Below, piece by piece: positions 1 through 12,887 of a stretch of DNA of 64,000 nt (position 1 is the first letter of the stretch; the number at the start of each line of letters is the position of its first letter). Source of the DNA: Baylisascaris procyonis (taxonomy: Eukaryota; Nematoda; Chromadorea; Rhabditida; Ascarididae); assembly GCA_037389465.1 (NCBI GenBank), contig JAZARR010000123.1:566501-630500 (forward strand). The letters run 5' to 3'. The notes beneath the pieces were generated by a model, which saw nothing but the letters and a program-made list of their open reading frames with translations, searched no databases and was not told where the DNA came from. A program made the position numbers and the translations under genes.

Positions 1-181
1 GTTCATTTCGCAGGCCGGATGCACCTATTTATGTAGAAAGTATTGTCCATATCGCAGAACAGTTAAGCATAAAATGATGGCCATATCCCAAATACGCGTT
101 GTCTCATGTCATAGAGCTTCGGAATGGTGTCGCTAATCAAGATAGAGACTTTTGATTTGGAAAGACTGATTGTTGCTGCAG

Positions 182-2923
182 ATAGTTGCCAATCTGGATC
201 TATATCCGCAATCTTATGGCGCAAACGTGAAAATCCAACGTAAATGCCGTGAATCAGTGGTTTATTTACTAGACGCGGTCCGCGAACGTCTTGTCAGCTT
301 CTATAAAGAAACACATCTTAAACCGAGCCGTATTATCGTTTATAGGGATGGCGTTTCCGAGGGACAATTCGCTGAGGTTTGCATTAGTACCGTTTCTTAT
401 TTACCGCCGATTAGATAACACGATTCGTTCGTGTTTCTCGTGAAGATCCTTCGAATTATATGATCTTTGTTGCAATCACTCCGTACCGCTCTTCCTTCTC
501 GAGTTACGACGGTTGCCTTACGAATTGCCCAAATATGTCCTCTTAGTACCTCCGATCTCCTACCTGACAGAAGGCTCTTTCGTTTTGTATGCGTTGTCCC
601 CGATAGTGATTTCATATCGCAACATTGTTGATTGAGCATTCCCATTCTTTTGCAATGTGATTCCATCGTGTGATGCAATAAGAGAGAAGATGCTTTTTTA
701 TTGACTCGCGAAAGTAGGTGAAATATTTTTCGAAGCTACGGCGTTGGGGTACTTAACATAAAGGGCGGAGTAGCCCGATCCAAGCAGAAACACTCAAAAG
801 AATCGTTTCAGCACTAAAGTCAAAACTCAGAGCAATGCACTTTCAGCCTTGATGATAAGCTGGTGCCATATGCCGCGTAATAGCACCTCTGTCCAATACC
901 GCATGTCCTTCGCGAGATATTTAAACCATGTCGTAAAATGTCATACATCTATTGCTACTGCTATAATGCTATATATACATCCCATACCTTCATTCGATGA
1001 TATTTCAGGGATACAAAAGGCTGAATCATACTGCTGATGGTCCTTTCATAAGCTAGTGTTTGCCCATCGAACATCGAGAAAAAGAAGAAAATGATTCTCC
1101 TGGTGCCGCCCCTTCGCTGTTTCCAAATTTCGTAAAAGCATAGCATTCGAAAAGTAGTATGGTACTAGTGTGCCACTCCAAAACTTATGGTACTACTGTG
1201 CCACTCCAAAGCTATGATTTCTCGTTGAGACATGCGCCTGCTTGGTACTGTTTCCTGCAGCAGAAAACCTTTCCAAGAAAAGCAAATGATGATTTGATAC
1301 TGTTCAGGTTCTTCGCGAGGAAATGCAAGGCATTCGCACGGCATGTCTCATGCTCTCAGCTGATTACCGTCCCCCAATCACATATATCGTTGTGCAGAAG
1401 CGCCATCACGCGAGGATGTTTTGCAAGTATGCCCGCGATGCTGTCGGCAGGGCGAAGAATATCCCACCGGGCACAATTGTTGATACAGGCATCGTTTCGC
1501 CTGAGGGCTTCGACTTCTATCTGTGCTCACATTTCGGCATTCAGGTATACAACCAAGGCTCTCACTACATCATGACCCACTCTGACTTTCTAGCTCTAGC
1601 TGTCATGTTCGGCGGAGCTGTGGATTTCTTATTTCCGACGTTAGCAGCTAGATCTTCTAATTGTCTCCCAACTTGTGAACGGTCATGAAATATTATTCGA
1701 TTTGCAACTCACTGTATATAGAGTAGGGAAAAGTAGTATCCACGAAGTCGACCTTTTTCTCCTTCCTTTGTGTCCTTTGTGAGTCAGCTGTTTCGTTCTG
1801 GAACTGTCGGAGGTTGCGAATTGTTTGGTCGGATTTCCAACTGCTTCGTATTTGATAACACAATTTGCAGGGTACATCGCGTCCGACTCGCTATCACGTT
1901 TTGTGGGATGATTCGAAATTCACATCCGACGAGCTACAGGCAATCACATTCAGCATGTGCCATATGTATGCCCGATGTGCACGTTCAGTTTCCATTCCAG
2001 CGCCTGTCTACTATGCTGATCTCGTCGCTACAAGAGCCAGATGCCATCTTAAACGTAAAATGTAACTGAAATTTCTTCAAATCTTATTTATTAAATTGAT
2101 GAACATAAGCGAAGGTGGAGGGACTTTTACCTGCTGTTTTATTCAATGAAGTGCAAAAATACCCGGAAGTATTCTAGCTGACTGGAATGCAAGTTTATAT
2201 AGATGCGAACTTTCGATTTTGCAACGAAATATAAGATGACTGGACAGTTTAGCACATAACCTACGCCTGTTGTGCTTTCATGTTCTCGGCTGCGGTGAGC
2301 ATGGTGCTGTATTTAGGGGAGTCCATGAATCGGACGGCACATCGGATGCGGCGTCAATGATTTCTTCATCACTTGCCTCCCTTATTTCTGCTGGTAGAAT
2401 TGCCGATATGCGTGGCATCGTCGACAATAAAGAGAACTCCGATGGTGATAGTATAAAGGTTATAATTTTCTATTCATAAAAGATTGCTTTAATTTTAACT
2501 TATGTATGCTCTCAGTAAGAGAATGTAATAGGCATATTGTTCCACTTAAAACAAAGTAAGTTTTCCCTGTCACATATATATCACAAGTTGTTCCCCTAGT
2601 GCACACTCCTCAAACTAAAAATTTTCGCCAGCACACCGACTTTTGTGGATGACTTACCTCGCTCATCTCATGACAGTGATAGTGTTTGGTAGTGTTTGCT
2701 ATTATATTCTGACATCACTATACGTTTATATTAGCCTATTTCCTCTGCATTACTTCCACTTCCTCATTTTTGCAACAGTTCAGTTATCGTGTTGTACTTG
2801 TATTCTCTACTTATGCTATTTCAGGATGATCCAACCCATTCGACTGTGAGCGGCAACGATGCAGCATTACAAGAGTTTGTTTCAGTGATCGAAAATTTCA
2901 AGGGTCGCATGTATTTCATATGA
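182..2923 (+). CDS. AGO-clade Argonaute, PIWI domain and C-terminus (5' partial)
   Basis: Argonautes bind small RNAs and silence matching transcripts. Five exons can be joined: 182-376, 1308-1544, 1871-2061, 2317-2458 and 2825-2923 (864 nt, 287 residues plus stop); phases agree at every junction. Exon one carries the second catalytic residue (Glu, residue 24 of this fragment) and the [10 protein letters not shown] motif with the third (Asp, about 347-349). Exon two holds the conserved VVQKRHH segment. Exon three reads [14 protein letters not shown] and then [11 protein letters not shown]. Human AGO2 and C. elegans ALG-1 have His (YYAHL) where this protein has Asp (2018-2020). The last two exons encode a tail of about 80 residues, longer and more diverged than in ALG-1, ending GRMYFI. 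The PxDVTHP segment with the first catalytic Asp must lie upstream of the window. The exon 3 donor at 2062 (phase 2) was chosen because it joins cleanly to 2317; reading on gives a stop within two codons. The tail suggests the spermatogenesis-type ALG-3/4 branch rather than ALG-1/2, which is inference. Confidence 0.9.
1161..1215. repeat. 28-bp tandem duplication in Argonaute intron
   Basis: Two near-identical units, 1161-1188 and 1189-1215, share the core TGTGCCACTCCAAA and lie in the intron before exon 1308-1544. They create short spurious reading frames only. Confidence 0.8.
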
Positions 2924-4577
2924 AGTGCGAACATCATACCCATATCACCATCTTCCTCGGACAATGAATTCAGTTTTCTTTGCATTTTTTGATTTGCGTC
3001 AAATTTTTCGCATCTAGCGATTCGCATTACTCTAATACGTTCATTCACCTCTTCCTCGTCCTTCCTTATATTTGCCCTCCCTTCAACTGCTCATCACTTA
3101 TTTCATTCAAACTTTTTTAGATGCACATAGGACTCTATGCTGCATGAGTTCCATAGCATCTCTAATTCTATCCAGTACTTTGTATTTGGATAGGGTACAC
3201 TCCTACCGATGCTCATGAACTGCTTTCATCCGTTTTCGTTTGTTCACTCCTTCAAATGAAGCCTTGCACGTGCATATTGATGATGGAGCTCTTTTTTGTA
3301 TTTCTACATTGCATCAAAACCAGTGTACGTTTTCTCTTCCATAACTATTTAATCTTCTCTCATCATATTCGATTACTCTCTTTTTCCTCTCTTTCCATTC
3401 GTTCCCACTTCCTTCTTTCCTTGTTAACTTCCTGTCTCTTGTCCTTTCCCATATTCCCTGTTTGAAGTGTAAACACCTATGCTCATGATGCGAATGCAAT
3501 GATTCCCCGTTCCCTGTTTCACATTTTTGATGCATGTGCTCACTTCATAAATAAATTCATCTCAGTTATTAGCGACTGTCTCAGATGAACTAATGTAGAT
3601 GTTCTTCGAAGGAAATCCTAACATGTACTCCAATAAGACATTGAACGGAAAATAAACACAGTGAATAGTGAAGAACAAAAGTGGCAGGGTACAACAAAGG
3701 ATACAGGGAGTAAAACGAACAGTGTCCAGCATAAAGTAGAAAATATATGGAATAAAACCGACAAACATGCGGAGTCGCAGTTATTAGGAAGAAAAAAACG
3801 CTAGGACTTTCTCGAACTGAATGCGATTGAAAGATGCATTAAATATTGACCTTCAGGACATCCGTGCCCGTTCTGAATGGAAATGTTCATAATGACATCA
3901 ATAAATGCGTTCAACTTATAGGCAATCAATAGTGCCTTTCACTGCAGCAAGGCAAGCTGTAAAGCACTCATCGGCACAACGTTTTTTTTTGCATTTTCAC
4001 ATCGTTTACATTCATCCGCTCGTTCGCTGATAGATGGAGAAGTGCACGGTACCGCTCACTCTTCATGTACCAGCGTATTCTCGGCGAAGGAACGGGAAGG
4101 ATGCATTAACTTCGTCGTTTTTCACAGATTTAGCTCCGTAAATTGATGCCTATTTTGTGTGTCTTACGTTGCAAGCATAGGCAAAGAGCGGTGAGGCAGC
4201 CACATGCAAAACTCGACCATTTTTAGAAGCGTATTCTATGCGTTACTAGTAGTTGGGTGTGATTCATGTGCATTTTCGTTGTCGCCGACAAAGCTTGAAT
4301 CATCTTTCTATGTATTATCGTCAGCAATACTTTCCTTCTAGTTGGAAAGACCATCCTCTGAGTGCTTGCTTGCAAAAGATGCGGAGTTCGACTCTCTCTC
4401 ATATCTGAACGCATTTGAACGCGACACGAGGCTAGCACATGTAAAAATCAACAAAATCTTAGCAAATCTACCCAAATATCCTTTACAATTGCATCGAATA
4501 TCTCAGCATATCTGACTCTTTCAAAAGAATACTGATGAAAACGAAACTTAGCATAACAATCACTCCAAAATCGTTAA
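2924..4577. other. Intergenic, 3' of the Argonaute gene
   Basis: This stretch is AT-rich and pyrimidine-rich, with a TCTTTC-rich patch near 3340-3460. An AATAAA at about 3546-3552 could serve polyadenylation, but it is 600 bp past the stop. I see no gene or RNA here; the short open frames lack splice context and family resemblance. Confidence 0.6.
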
Positions 4578-5840
4578 TCAGTGATTATGCGCAAAACGAG
4601 GCCATTTTTCTTTGTGTTCCTTTCGATTCATGGAAAATCGCCACAGGATTATTTCAACTGCTGGAACGCAATACGCAATGACAATCTCTATTAGGTGCTG
4701 TAGGTCTTCAGGATGAGAAGATCCGATGATTTCCCTAGCAAAACTTGATTTCAAGGTCAACTTATAATAAATTTCTTATCTCCTAAATAAAACAAAATCG
4801 CCGTGAACATGCCAAGTAGGTTCTACCTAAAGTCTTATGTTAGTTTGAGGTAGAATGGAACTTGCTAAAATCAATATGGTTACAAATTGTGTGTGTTTAT
4901 GAACAAGAAAAAGAACACTCTAGACATATCGCTTGCTCCCTAAGGCCATATTAGATGTTTGATGGTGAAAAGTGCAAGCGCTGAACTATTGAGATCTGCG
5001 ATCCTCGGTAGCCATTCGATGGTTTCTCTCCTCCGAATGCAAAAATGAGGAACATATTCATCTATGAAACTCCGCATGGCCCTTGTGCAATGTGAGCCGA
5101 AGCCCCATCGTGCATGAGTATAAGACTCCATTGTTTAATTAGAGACATTATCTTTCTACCTGACATCTCCAGGTATGAGTTGGCGTCCACAGTTTTCTCA
5201 AAAATGAAGGGTCCCAAAATTCCTTTTGACCAGATTTCTGCAAAAATGATGACCTCTGGAACATTAAGTTCTCATTCGACTGTCTGCTGTGGATTCTATC
5301 AAACCAGTATACGGTGTTATGATGGTTCACACGCTCGTTAAACCTGAAAATAGCTTATTCAGACCACAAAATTTTCTTCATGATGACGTCCTTTTCTTCA
5401 TCTTCTTCAGAAAAGTTTCATAAAATTCAACGCTTCTATAGAGGTCATTTTCGGTCAAACTATGTAATAGCAGTGAGTGGTATGACTTGGGGCCTTCTTC
5501 GTGAAGAATGCGCTAGATACTGCTTCTCGGGGTTCCCAGTTCTAGATAGAGCCGATTAGCTGACTTTTCTCGATTGTTGCCATTGGCACTTAAAATTTGG
5601 GAGTGTTTTTTCTTCTGATTCACTTGATCGCAGCCGTCCTTTGCAACTTGCATTCTCACAATACCCCTTTCCTCAGAATTAGTGACAGCCTTCATTGATC
5701 ACTCTGTAATCTAGCCATGGCGTAAAGTGACTGGCAACTTCGGTGAAGTTCTCATATTTGTAATGAAGCTTCATTATGAAATGCACTTATATAATGTGAA
5801 CCTGGTTAGACTCACTACTTCCTGGAAATTAAGACCTCTT
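4578..5840 (-). pseudogene. Decayed Tc1/mariner-family transposase
   Basis: Read on the minus strand, fragments of a mariner-type transposase appear in the correct order but in shifting frames. An N-terminal part lies at about 5513-5700. Next comes the first catalytic block, ILWSE followed by a stop where WSDEA is expected, then FRFN and VNHHNTVYW (about 5280-5390). A frameshift leads to EIWSKGILGPFIFEKTV, then LMHDGA with the second Asp (about 5105-5120). FIDEYVPHF, RRRETIEWLPRIADLN (equivalent to the EWPPxSPDLNP block) and a C-terminal PEDLQHLIE segment run down to about 4578. There are at least two frameshifts and an internal stop, so it is dead. No clear terminal inverted repeats are visible. 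The 15059-15350 segment is a second, shorter copy of its 5' part. Confidence 0.8.
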
Positions 5841-6061
5841 CCGCCGTCCGCTTCCCCTCCCGCCTCTCCCTTATAAGCTAAATGTGATTGAGTGGACTGG
5901 AGAAAAAACGAAGGTATCAACTGCACAAATGAAGGTCATCATTGAAATCGACTGTGTCATCTATATATCAATATGCATTGCGTTGTAGAGCATTTCCGTC
6001 TAATTTTAATGCCAAATCCTGTACAATAAACAATTTTCATCTCAAATGAACACTATAAAAA

Positions 6062-6067
6062 TTTATT
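6062..6067 (-). promoter_or_regulatory. Polyadenylation signal AATAAA
   Basis: AATAAA on the minus strand lies about 120 bases past the stop codon of the micropeptide gene, a normal spacing for a short nematode 3'UTR. Confidence 0.55.
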
Positions 6068-6188
6068 TTGAAAATAACTTTTATAATACAATATCAATGC
6101 ATAGGCAACATTGCAATATATCACAGTTATACATCAATAATCACAATTGAGCATTTCAGTCGATTTCGTGGATGTTATTGAGTTTCGT

Positions 6189-6723
6189 TTATACTTGTCG
6201 AGGAGGCGGATAGTTCTCTGAAATTATTCAACGATACTTATGCGGTCAACGAGGGAATAAATATATGTCTAAAATTTGCATATTACTAGTGGGAAGTCAT
6301 TCATTGGTTACGATGACATAAAAAATCGGCGAGAAATAAATTGAAGCAAAAAAGTGAGAGAATTTTCGTAATAAAAATGAAACCTTCATTATAAACATAC
6401 AATTAAGGTAGACTTACTGCATTTTTTTTTTGTAATTAGAAAATACGAATCCATGGAAAAAGTACATCAAAACCTCAAAACTTCCCATCCGAACAAGGAA
6501 CAATAGGTAAGGTTACAACACTTAACAACTATCTTTCTACTCTCTTGTTTTCTATATGCTCAAAGTAATGCCTAGATCAGAAATTAAAAAAAAAATACTA
6601 ACCTTTGAGCATCCTGGAGCGTTTTTGATCGATACGAAAATATATGATTGCGACGACGATGATCGCAATAATTAGAATACATGCGAGTACAATAAATATT
6701 ATCAGAAATGGTGTCCAACTCAT
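6189..6723 (-). CDS. 49-residue single-pass membrane micropeptide, two exons
   Basis: Exon 1 is 6603-6723 and exon 2 is 6189-6217, with an intron of 385 bp between. The donor reads G|GTTAGT and the acceptor TAATTTCAG|AG; phase 1 matches phase 1. The product starts MSWTPF and continues as about 23 uninterrupted hydrophobic residues (Ile, Leu, Val, Ala) to IIYF. A basic stretch follows (RIDQKRSRMLK), and the protein ends ENYPPPRQV. The basic flank after the helix predicts the short C-terminus in the cytosol. The ending is proline-rich and could be a docking motif. An AATAAA lies 120 bp downstream. I do not recognise a family and assign no function; small membrane regulators of the sarcolipin/phospholamban kind have this size and layout, which is only an analogy. 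It is far too short for ordinary gene-finding thresholds. Confidence 0.6.
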
Positions 6724-8346
6724 TTTTCACACAGTTTTTTGCCTATACGCCGAATAATTTCCTTCTTGAGGATCGTCGATGCGCTTAGCAAAACTTCACA
6801 TGTAAATAGTCGAGTACTTCTCCAAGTGCTACTTCAATTATGATTAGCCTGAAGTTATTATCAATTGAGAATGTATATTTATAGTTTATATGATGTATAT
6901 TTTGAGCGAGAATTTGGTGAAAAAGCTTGAAATATTCTAATAATAGATGAAGCATAAAACTGTTGCAATAATAGTGAACAGAATATGAATATTATCAGAA
7001 TAGAATGAACTATAGACAAGCACTTAATTCTATACAGAGTCAATAAACTGCTCTCAACTCCAAACAATCAGGGAATATTTTTTTTCTACATCTCATAGGT
7101 ATATAACTGATAGTTTTGATGGATAGTGCATCAATATCAAAGATAGCAATGCAATAAAAATTACAAATATTGCAATAGATTGGTGAGGTGATATAATTAA
7201 TCCTCAAAAATAATCGAAATCTACCGAAAATAGTGGATCACTAGGCCACTCGACTAATGCCTTTCTAAATATGCAAATTCATTCACTGGCGGCATGAATG
7301 AAAATGCAGATTTGCCATTCCACCGCTTGCTTTTCTAACCTTTCTAAACAACTGACATCACCTTTGCCGAAGTATAATTAATTGTAGCGATTTCTTTTCA
7401 AAAATTTTTATCTACTTCTAAAAATTTTAGAAGTATTTTTGTGGATTTGTGGGTCTAAGCAATTTGTGGAAAAAATTCTAAAAATCTAAAATTACTAAAA
7501 AAGTATAATTATAACGATCTTTGATAGCGAATTGCCTAAATTGAATAATAAATAAATTTTTAAGCTGTTTTAAAAGAAATTTTTCTTGTAGATTCTATTT
7601 CCTTATATTCAAACTTCATCCCATGCAACGCCCATTGATGCTCCACACCATCCTGTTTTAAAATCGATATCAACAGATGAGGTCATACAAGGCGACGACA
7701 AATTCATCCTTAATGAAGTGCCATAGGGGAAATGACGTCATTCAGCAATTTGTGACCGGGCTTGTTTAAAGAATCCCTCGGTAAAGCCTAAAACGTCGCT
7801 CGTTTTTTGAGACGTTAAACTTCGCTCATTTAGTCTCCGCTGAAGTTTATACTCTTGTTGCATCTAGAATAGCTGTCGTGTTCACCGATATTGAGCCTTT
7901 CCCTCCAGTTTGTGGGCTTCCTCGCGAAACCACCGCACTTTAAAAAATCCCGCCTTACGGGAATTTTCAGGATGCAAGTCTTCTCGTCCCAAGATCTACG
8001 GGGTCCTTGGGAGCCTAAAATTTCTCTCATCTCCATGAGAGATGTTTAGAAAGTGACCTTTGCCCTTCACTGCAGAAAAAAATCCTCTATAAACCAGTAA
8101 GGACATGAGGAAGAAGCTGTGTAAAACAATGTTTTCGAATAAGATAGACCAAAAGGAAACGTAACCTTAAAAAGTTATTAGAGAAATGCCCCACTCATGA
8201 GGACACCTTTCCTATACACTCTCAGAGCTGAATAAGACTACTGCGACAAGCGCAGGAATAGAACTCGCATAGTGTGAAGGGTAACAATGTGGTGAAAGAC
8301 GGAAGAGTTTGGGATATTTTGCATCATCTTCCTTACCCTTCCTTAC

Positions 8347-8398
8347 CGATAAAAGAAGTAATACACCTCCTTCTCCCCAGTTTTCGACAGTTTTTCCT
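8347..8398 (-). other. Orphan exon-like segment
   Basis: On the minus strand a good acceptor (CGTTTTGTTATCAG) and a good donor (CG|GTAAGG) enclose 52 bases that are open in two frames. I could not find partner exons, so this may be chance. It is listed because both splice signals are strong. Confidence 0.2.
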
Positions 8399-9334
8399 CT
8401 GATAACAAAACGAGAGTGCAAATAATCAAAAACATTTTGAAAACCTTTTGCCCTTTCCCCTTGTTTTTACCCATGAGTTAAGGCAATAGAGGTTTAGTTT
8501 CACCAATGGGTAAGTGGAATGAAGCAAAGAGGTATTTTCCCCGATAAAGAGGAGGAAAGATTAGTTACGAGGGATGAAATGATCCTTGTTCCTTAAGGAA
8601 GTGGAAAGGGGAAGGATACGAAAGAAGGCGAAAGATCGAGTTGGAAGTGCAAGCCGAACATATGAACAAACAAAGTTTAAGGATAAATTATAAAAAGTAA
8701 GTGGCATTTGAAATGGCTTCTGCATTTTTAGGTTTCCTCGTTCTGTGAAAATTCATTCTCCAAGCCAAGAAATGCAAAATTGCTTGGTATTTTATAAGAT
8801 GCCAATATAAGGAGTTTAAAGTAATCAAAATTTAGCGACGATTAGCTAATGAGGTGAGGCGATGACTCTCCTCCCTTTCTTTTTTTTTACGCTTAGATTT
8901 TACAGATCTCTTAATTTAATTATTATATTTATCTGGCTATTTTTGTTCAAAACTTTGACGACATAGAAATATTTATGGAGTTGAAAATAAAAAAAAATAA
9001 AAACTTCAATTTTTCCTACGCAATGAATTTTTTTTTTCACAATATGATCTTTTTTTTTTTTCACAATATAGTCTATTCTTGAGTTATGCCCATAATAAAC
9101 TTTTTTCAGGCGTTCATACATTGCGAAACTTTTTATATTTATTGACAGCTGATTGCTAAACATTTAGTGACAGTAGGAGCAAACAGAAAACTTTTTTTAA
9201 AACTATATTCATGCAGTAAATATTTAATAAAGAAAAATTATTGCAAAAAATCGAGCAGAAAATCTATGAAAATGAATGAAGAGGATATAACGAAAAGAAC
9301 AAAATAGAGGAACACAAAAGAAAATGTTGAGAAG

Positions 9335-9440
9335 GCGTTGGATGGGCTACGAGGGCGCCCGTTGAAGAGACCGCGACCCGCCTTACACTCAACATGACGA
9401 ATAGCTCGTAGCCATACGAGTAACAACTAAGCGGCAAGTA
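9335..9440. repeat. GC-rich palindromic island, probable dispersed repeat
   Basis: An abrupt GC-rich block lies in very AT-rich DNA. It contains GGCTACGAG near 9342 and its exact complement CTCGTAGCC near 9405, so a stem with about 54 bases between the arms is possible. It is open in more than one frame and shows no protein family. It looks like part of a dispersed repeat or a structured RNA; I cannot decide which. Confidence 0.4.
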
Positions 9441-11263
9441 CATCAATAGATTCAACTATTCCGCTAAGTAAACATATCGATTCTGATCTTTTACGTCATT
9501 TGTGCGTTCAATCGTAAAATTTTTATGCAATTTTTGGAATAAACTCACTAATTTTGATGATTTTAAAATAAAGTGATAAATTATATGCATATGAATGTAT
9601 TATCTGTCACAAAAAATATACACCTTATCTCTTTTAATATGTGGTAGGTTTCTATCTATTTCTTAGCTTATTCGAAATATACGTTTACATTGCCAGGAAG
9701 GATCTCTGTTCAACGGGCTTATATTCGAGCGGATACGGTAGTTTATTTATACATGTGCATAATTATTTATGTGACCTATCAATGCAAACAAATAACGTGC
9801 ACACCTGATGCAACAATACGCAACGTATCGGTAGTGCAATCCGATAGCATAACACAATAAGCTCATTTCGAGTTGAAATGTTTGCACACATAATATTAGC
9901 TGAATACTTTTAGTCTTATGTATTTTAAATAAAATTCATTTGTCGCTAAAAGTGAAATTCTTTTTTCCTCGTCTCGGGCGAAAATATAATTTATCTCAGC
10001 TAGCACTGAGCTCGAAAACACAATACTCTTTTTTTGGCGGATTTTATTTTCCCGAAAAAAAATTTATTTTCAAATTTTAGAAATTTTCTTTTACAAATTT
10101 TGGAAAATTTTTAATAGAGAAAGATAATCTGGGATTTTTTTTTCACTGAACTTTTTTTTCTTTTGAAATTGTTGAATTTCGAGGAGAACTGGAAGCTAAA
10201 GAGGTAATTCGATAAAGAATTCAATGAAACGACGGCCACTCTTTAAAAAATTTTCTGAGGCTGAGTTTCCATCTTGGCTATCGGAATAATGGGATTTTCA
10301 ATAATGGGATGATGCTAAATTTATTTGTTCATAATTATCCACGAATTTTCGCCAACATCATAGAAATAACTTGCCTGTGTATGTTTATGCGTGCATGTCT
10401 GTTTATTTGTCTGTTTACTTGTCTCTCTGTCTGATAGTTTCAATTTGGAAACCTTTGAAGCTAAAACCTTGGAATTCAGTAGATAGCATCTTTCCTGTGT
10501 CATATTACTAAAGTTGCTCTCTATTATTCGAAAGGAGTTATGAAAATTTGCATGTAATTTGTAACCGATCGCATTTTCATTTTACTTTCATGAATCAAAA
10601 ACTCATGGATTTTTGTCGAAAAATTTTTACGAATAGGCGGACAAGTAAAAAAATAAATAAATAAATGCAATATTTCGCACTTTTTATTATTTATTGTTGA
10701 TTTATGGAATTGGTTGGTCACGCAAGTGCAATGTGAAACCATTAAATAGTGTCAGCCTTTGATTGAAAAATTTCTTTGAAATACTTAAAAATATTCCTTT
10801 TTCAAACATATTTGCAAAGAGAAAGTATAAAAACGTTTTCACTGGAAGTCCCTATCGCTAAAAGCTTTCTAGGTTGAATAAATTTATGCGGAACGTGAAA
10901 AACTCGCGTTGTCTGAATCATAGCCAAAATAGTAATCATTTCATCGGATTCTTCAGTGAAGAATTTCCAAAGTTTCTAACTTTCAACAAAAATGAACATT
11001 CCAAAAGAAAATAATACTCAAATGTTATACTCATAAATGTATTGACAAGTCAATCTCTCAAAAGTTTTCTATGAAATTTTCTAAGAATTGAACGTATCAG
11101 AATAGGGCAGCAATCATTAAACCCATAATCTGTATCGTAAACTGACCTAGAAATGCTGCAATTTAAGGTTTACAAATGTGGTTTTTCTTATAACTTTAGT
11201 CAGGTCTACAACTTTAATTGTCAACAATACCTTTAAAAATATAGGAAATGGAGAATTAAAAAT

Positions 11264-11292
11264 GGGAGGGGGGGGGGGGGTGGGGGGAGCGG
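11264..11292 (+). repeat. G-tract
   Basis: A run of about twelve G followed by TGGGGGG lies in AT-rich DNA and could form a G-quadruplex. It is one of about ten such tracts in the window. Confidence 0.7.
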
Positions 11293-12815
11293 ATGGGTTA
11301 GGATGCATTACAAGAATGGAAAATATTATCAAAGATTAGCATTCGTTATGAAGAAAATATTATATCGTTAATTTTACATAAATTGTTTTACTTAAATAAC
11401 AATAATTACTATCAATTACAATATTCGAGTAATTAATTATATTCTTTTTGCAAAAAAAAAGAAAAAAAAAGAAAAAATTCTCTCAAAGAATATTCACAAA
11501 CGGAAGGATTGATTCGTATACGAATCGTATAGCGCAATAGTAATGATATAAAAATGCAGTAAATCAAATTGTAAGCATATAATCAATCAATGGATGGCTT
11601 TTTTTTTTTTCTGCAATTGGAATCCGTATTCCACGTGCAATTGAGAATTTTAATGGTAAAATTCATGCAACGAATTCAGCTCATTAAGGAGTTTCTTATC
11701 AGTATCGTAGTATAAAAAATTCAGCTTGAAAATTAAAAATATAAATGTAAGTTTTATCTGGCTAAATGTTTTATCTGATTTTTTTTAGATAGGTGATTTT
11801 TTAGGCTGCAAAATGCAATATTGTGCAAATAATTCGACATATTGTTGTTGAAAATATATGCTTTATTGTGTTGTATAGCACAATTTCAGTCACAAGTAAT
11901 GCATTTGTTGTGTCTATCATCTTTTAGATAAATCACTCTAAGCTTCGACCTGTAATCGTTGTCTCTAGCAATAGCCTCATTCTAACTGCAACTAATCCCA
12001 GTGGATATATGACGTTTATATGCTGCATGAATTGATTGATCATCGATTAGCGATGATGTTGGTGAGAGTGTGGAAGAGAGCGGGGGAGGAGGGAGGCTTA
12101 GCGTATTTGTATCAGTGAATCTCCTCGAGCATAAAAAACTCCAATTCTCAAATCCCACAAAAAATCAGCACTGCCTGATCATTGCAATCAAAAAAACATC
12201 CCCATACAACTACCCTACTCAACGTTGAAATCCCGGCAAATCCAACAGCACTTTAATGACATATGTAATGTACGTAATAGTTTTTATATAATCTTTTAAA
12301 TCAACAATGAGTGGAAAAAGAAATCCTTTAGGCGTCGAATATTCTTGATTGATGCATTCATCACATTCGTCACATTCTCTACTCTTCAATACAAATAATC
12401 CTCTTCCATCCTTCTATGATATTCTCCTCCTTCATTCCCTTCTAATAAAATTATCTACCATGAATTTAATTATTCAGTTAAATATCGTCTCTGATTTGTT
12501 CAAAAATTCGCTCAGTTTAATTCACTGCACCCTATAAATCGTTAAGGAAATGCTTTCCGGATTTTTAAGGTTTTTTTTCAATTGCTCTTCGATCACCATC
12601 ATAAATTTGTTCTATATATTTCTTCAAAGGATTTCTTCTCGTTATGTTCCTAATATCCTTTCAAGATGTGCTCGTTATTGTTCTCCCTTCCTCTTCAACA
12701 GTCATATTTTTAATAACCAAAACGTCCTTCCAACAAAAATCTCTTGCAAGGATCCGCTTCACGAATACTCTATACTGACTTCATTCATGTGGATAAACTT
12801 ATTATCAAACAGTTA

Positions 12816-12887
12816 AGTGATAGAGAAAATAGCCAACAAAACTGCAAGCAGAGTGATAGAGAAAATAGCCAACAAAACTACAAGCAG
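12816..12887. repeat. 36-bp tandem duplication
   Basis: Two copies, 12816-12851 and 12852-12887, differ at one position. Their near-identity implies a recent duplication. Confidence 0.9.

Noticed and set aside
1..181. Possible upstream Argonaute exon carrying the first catalytic Asp
   Set aside because: No frame contains a PxDVTHP-like motif; the stretch reads as intron.
397..678. 93-codon minus-strand frame
   Set aside because: It lies in an Argonaute intron with no support beyond length.
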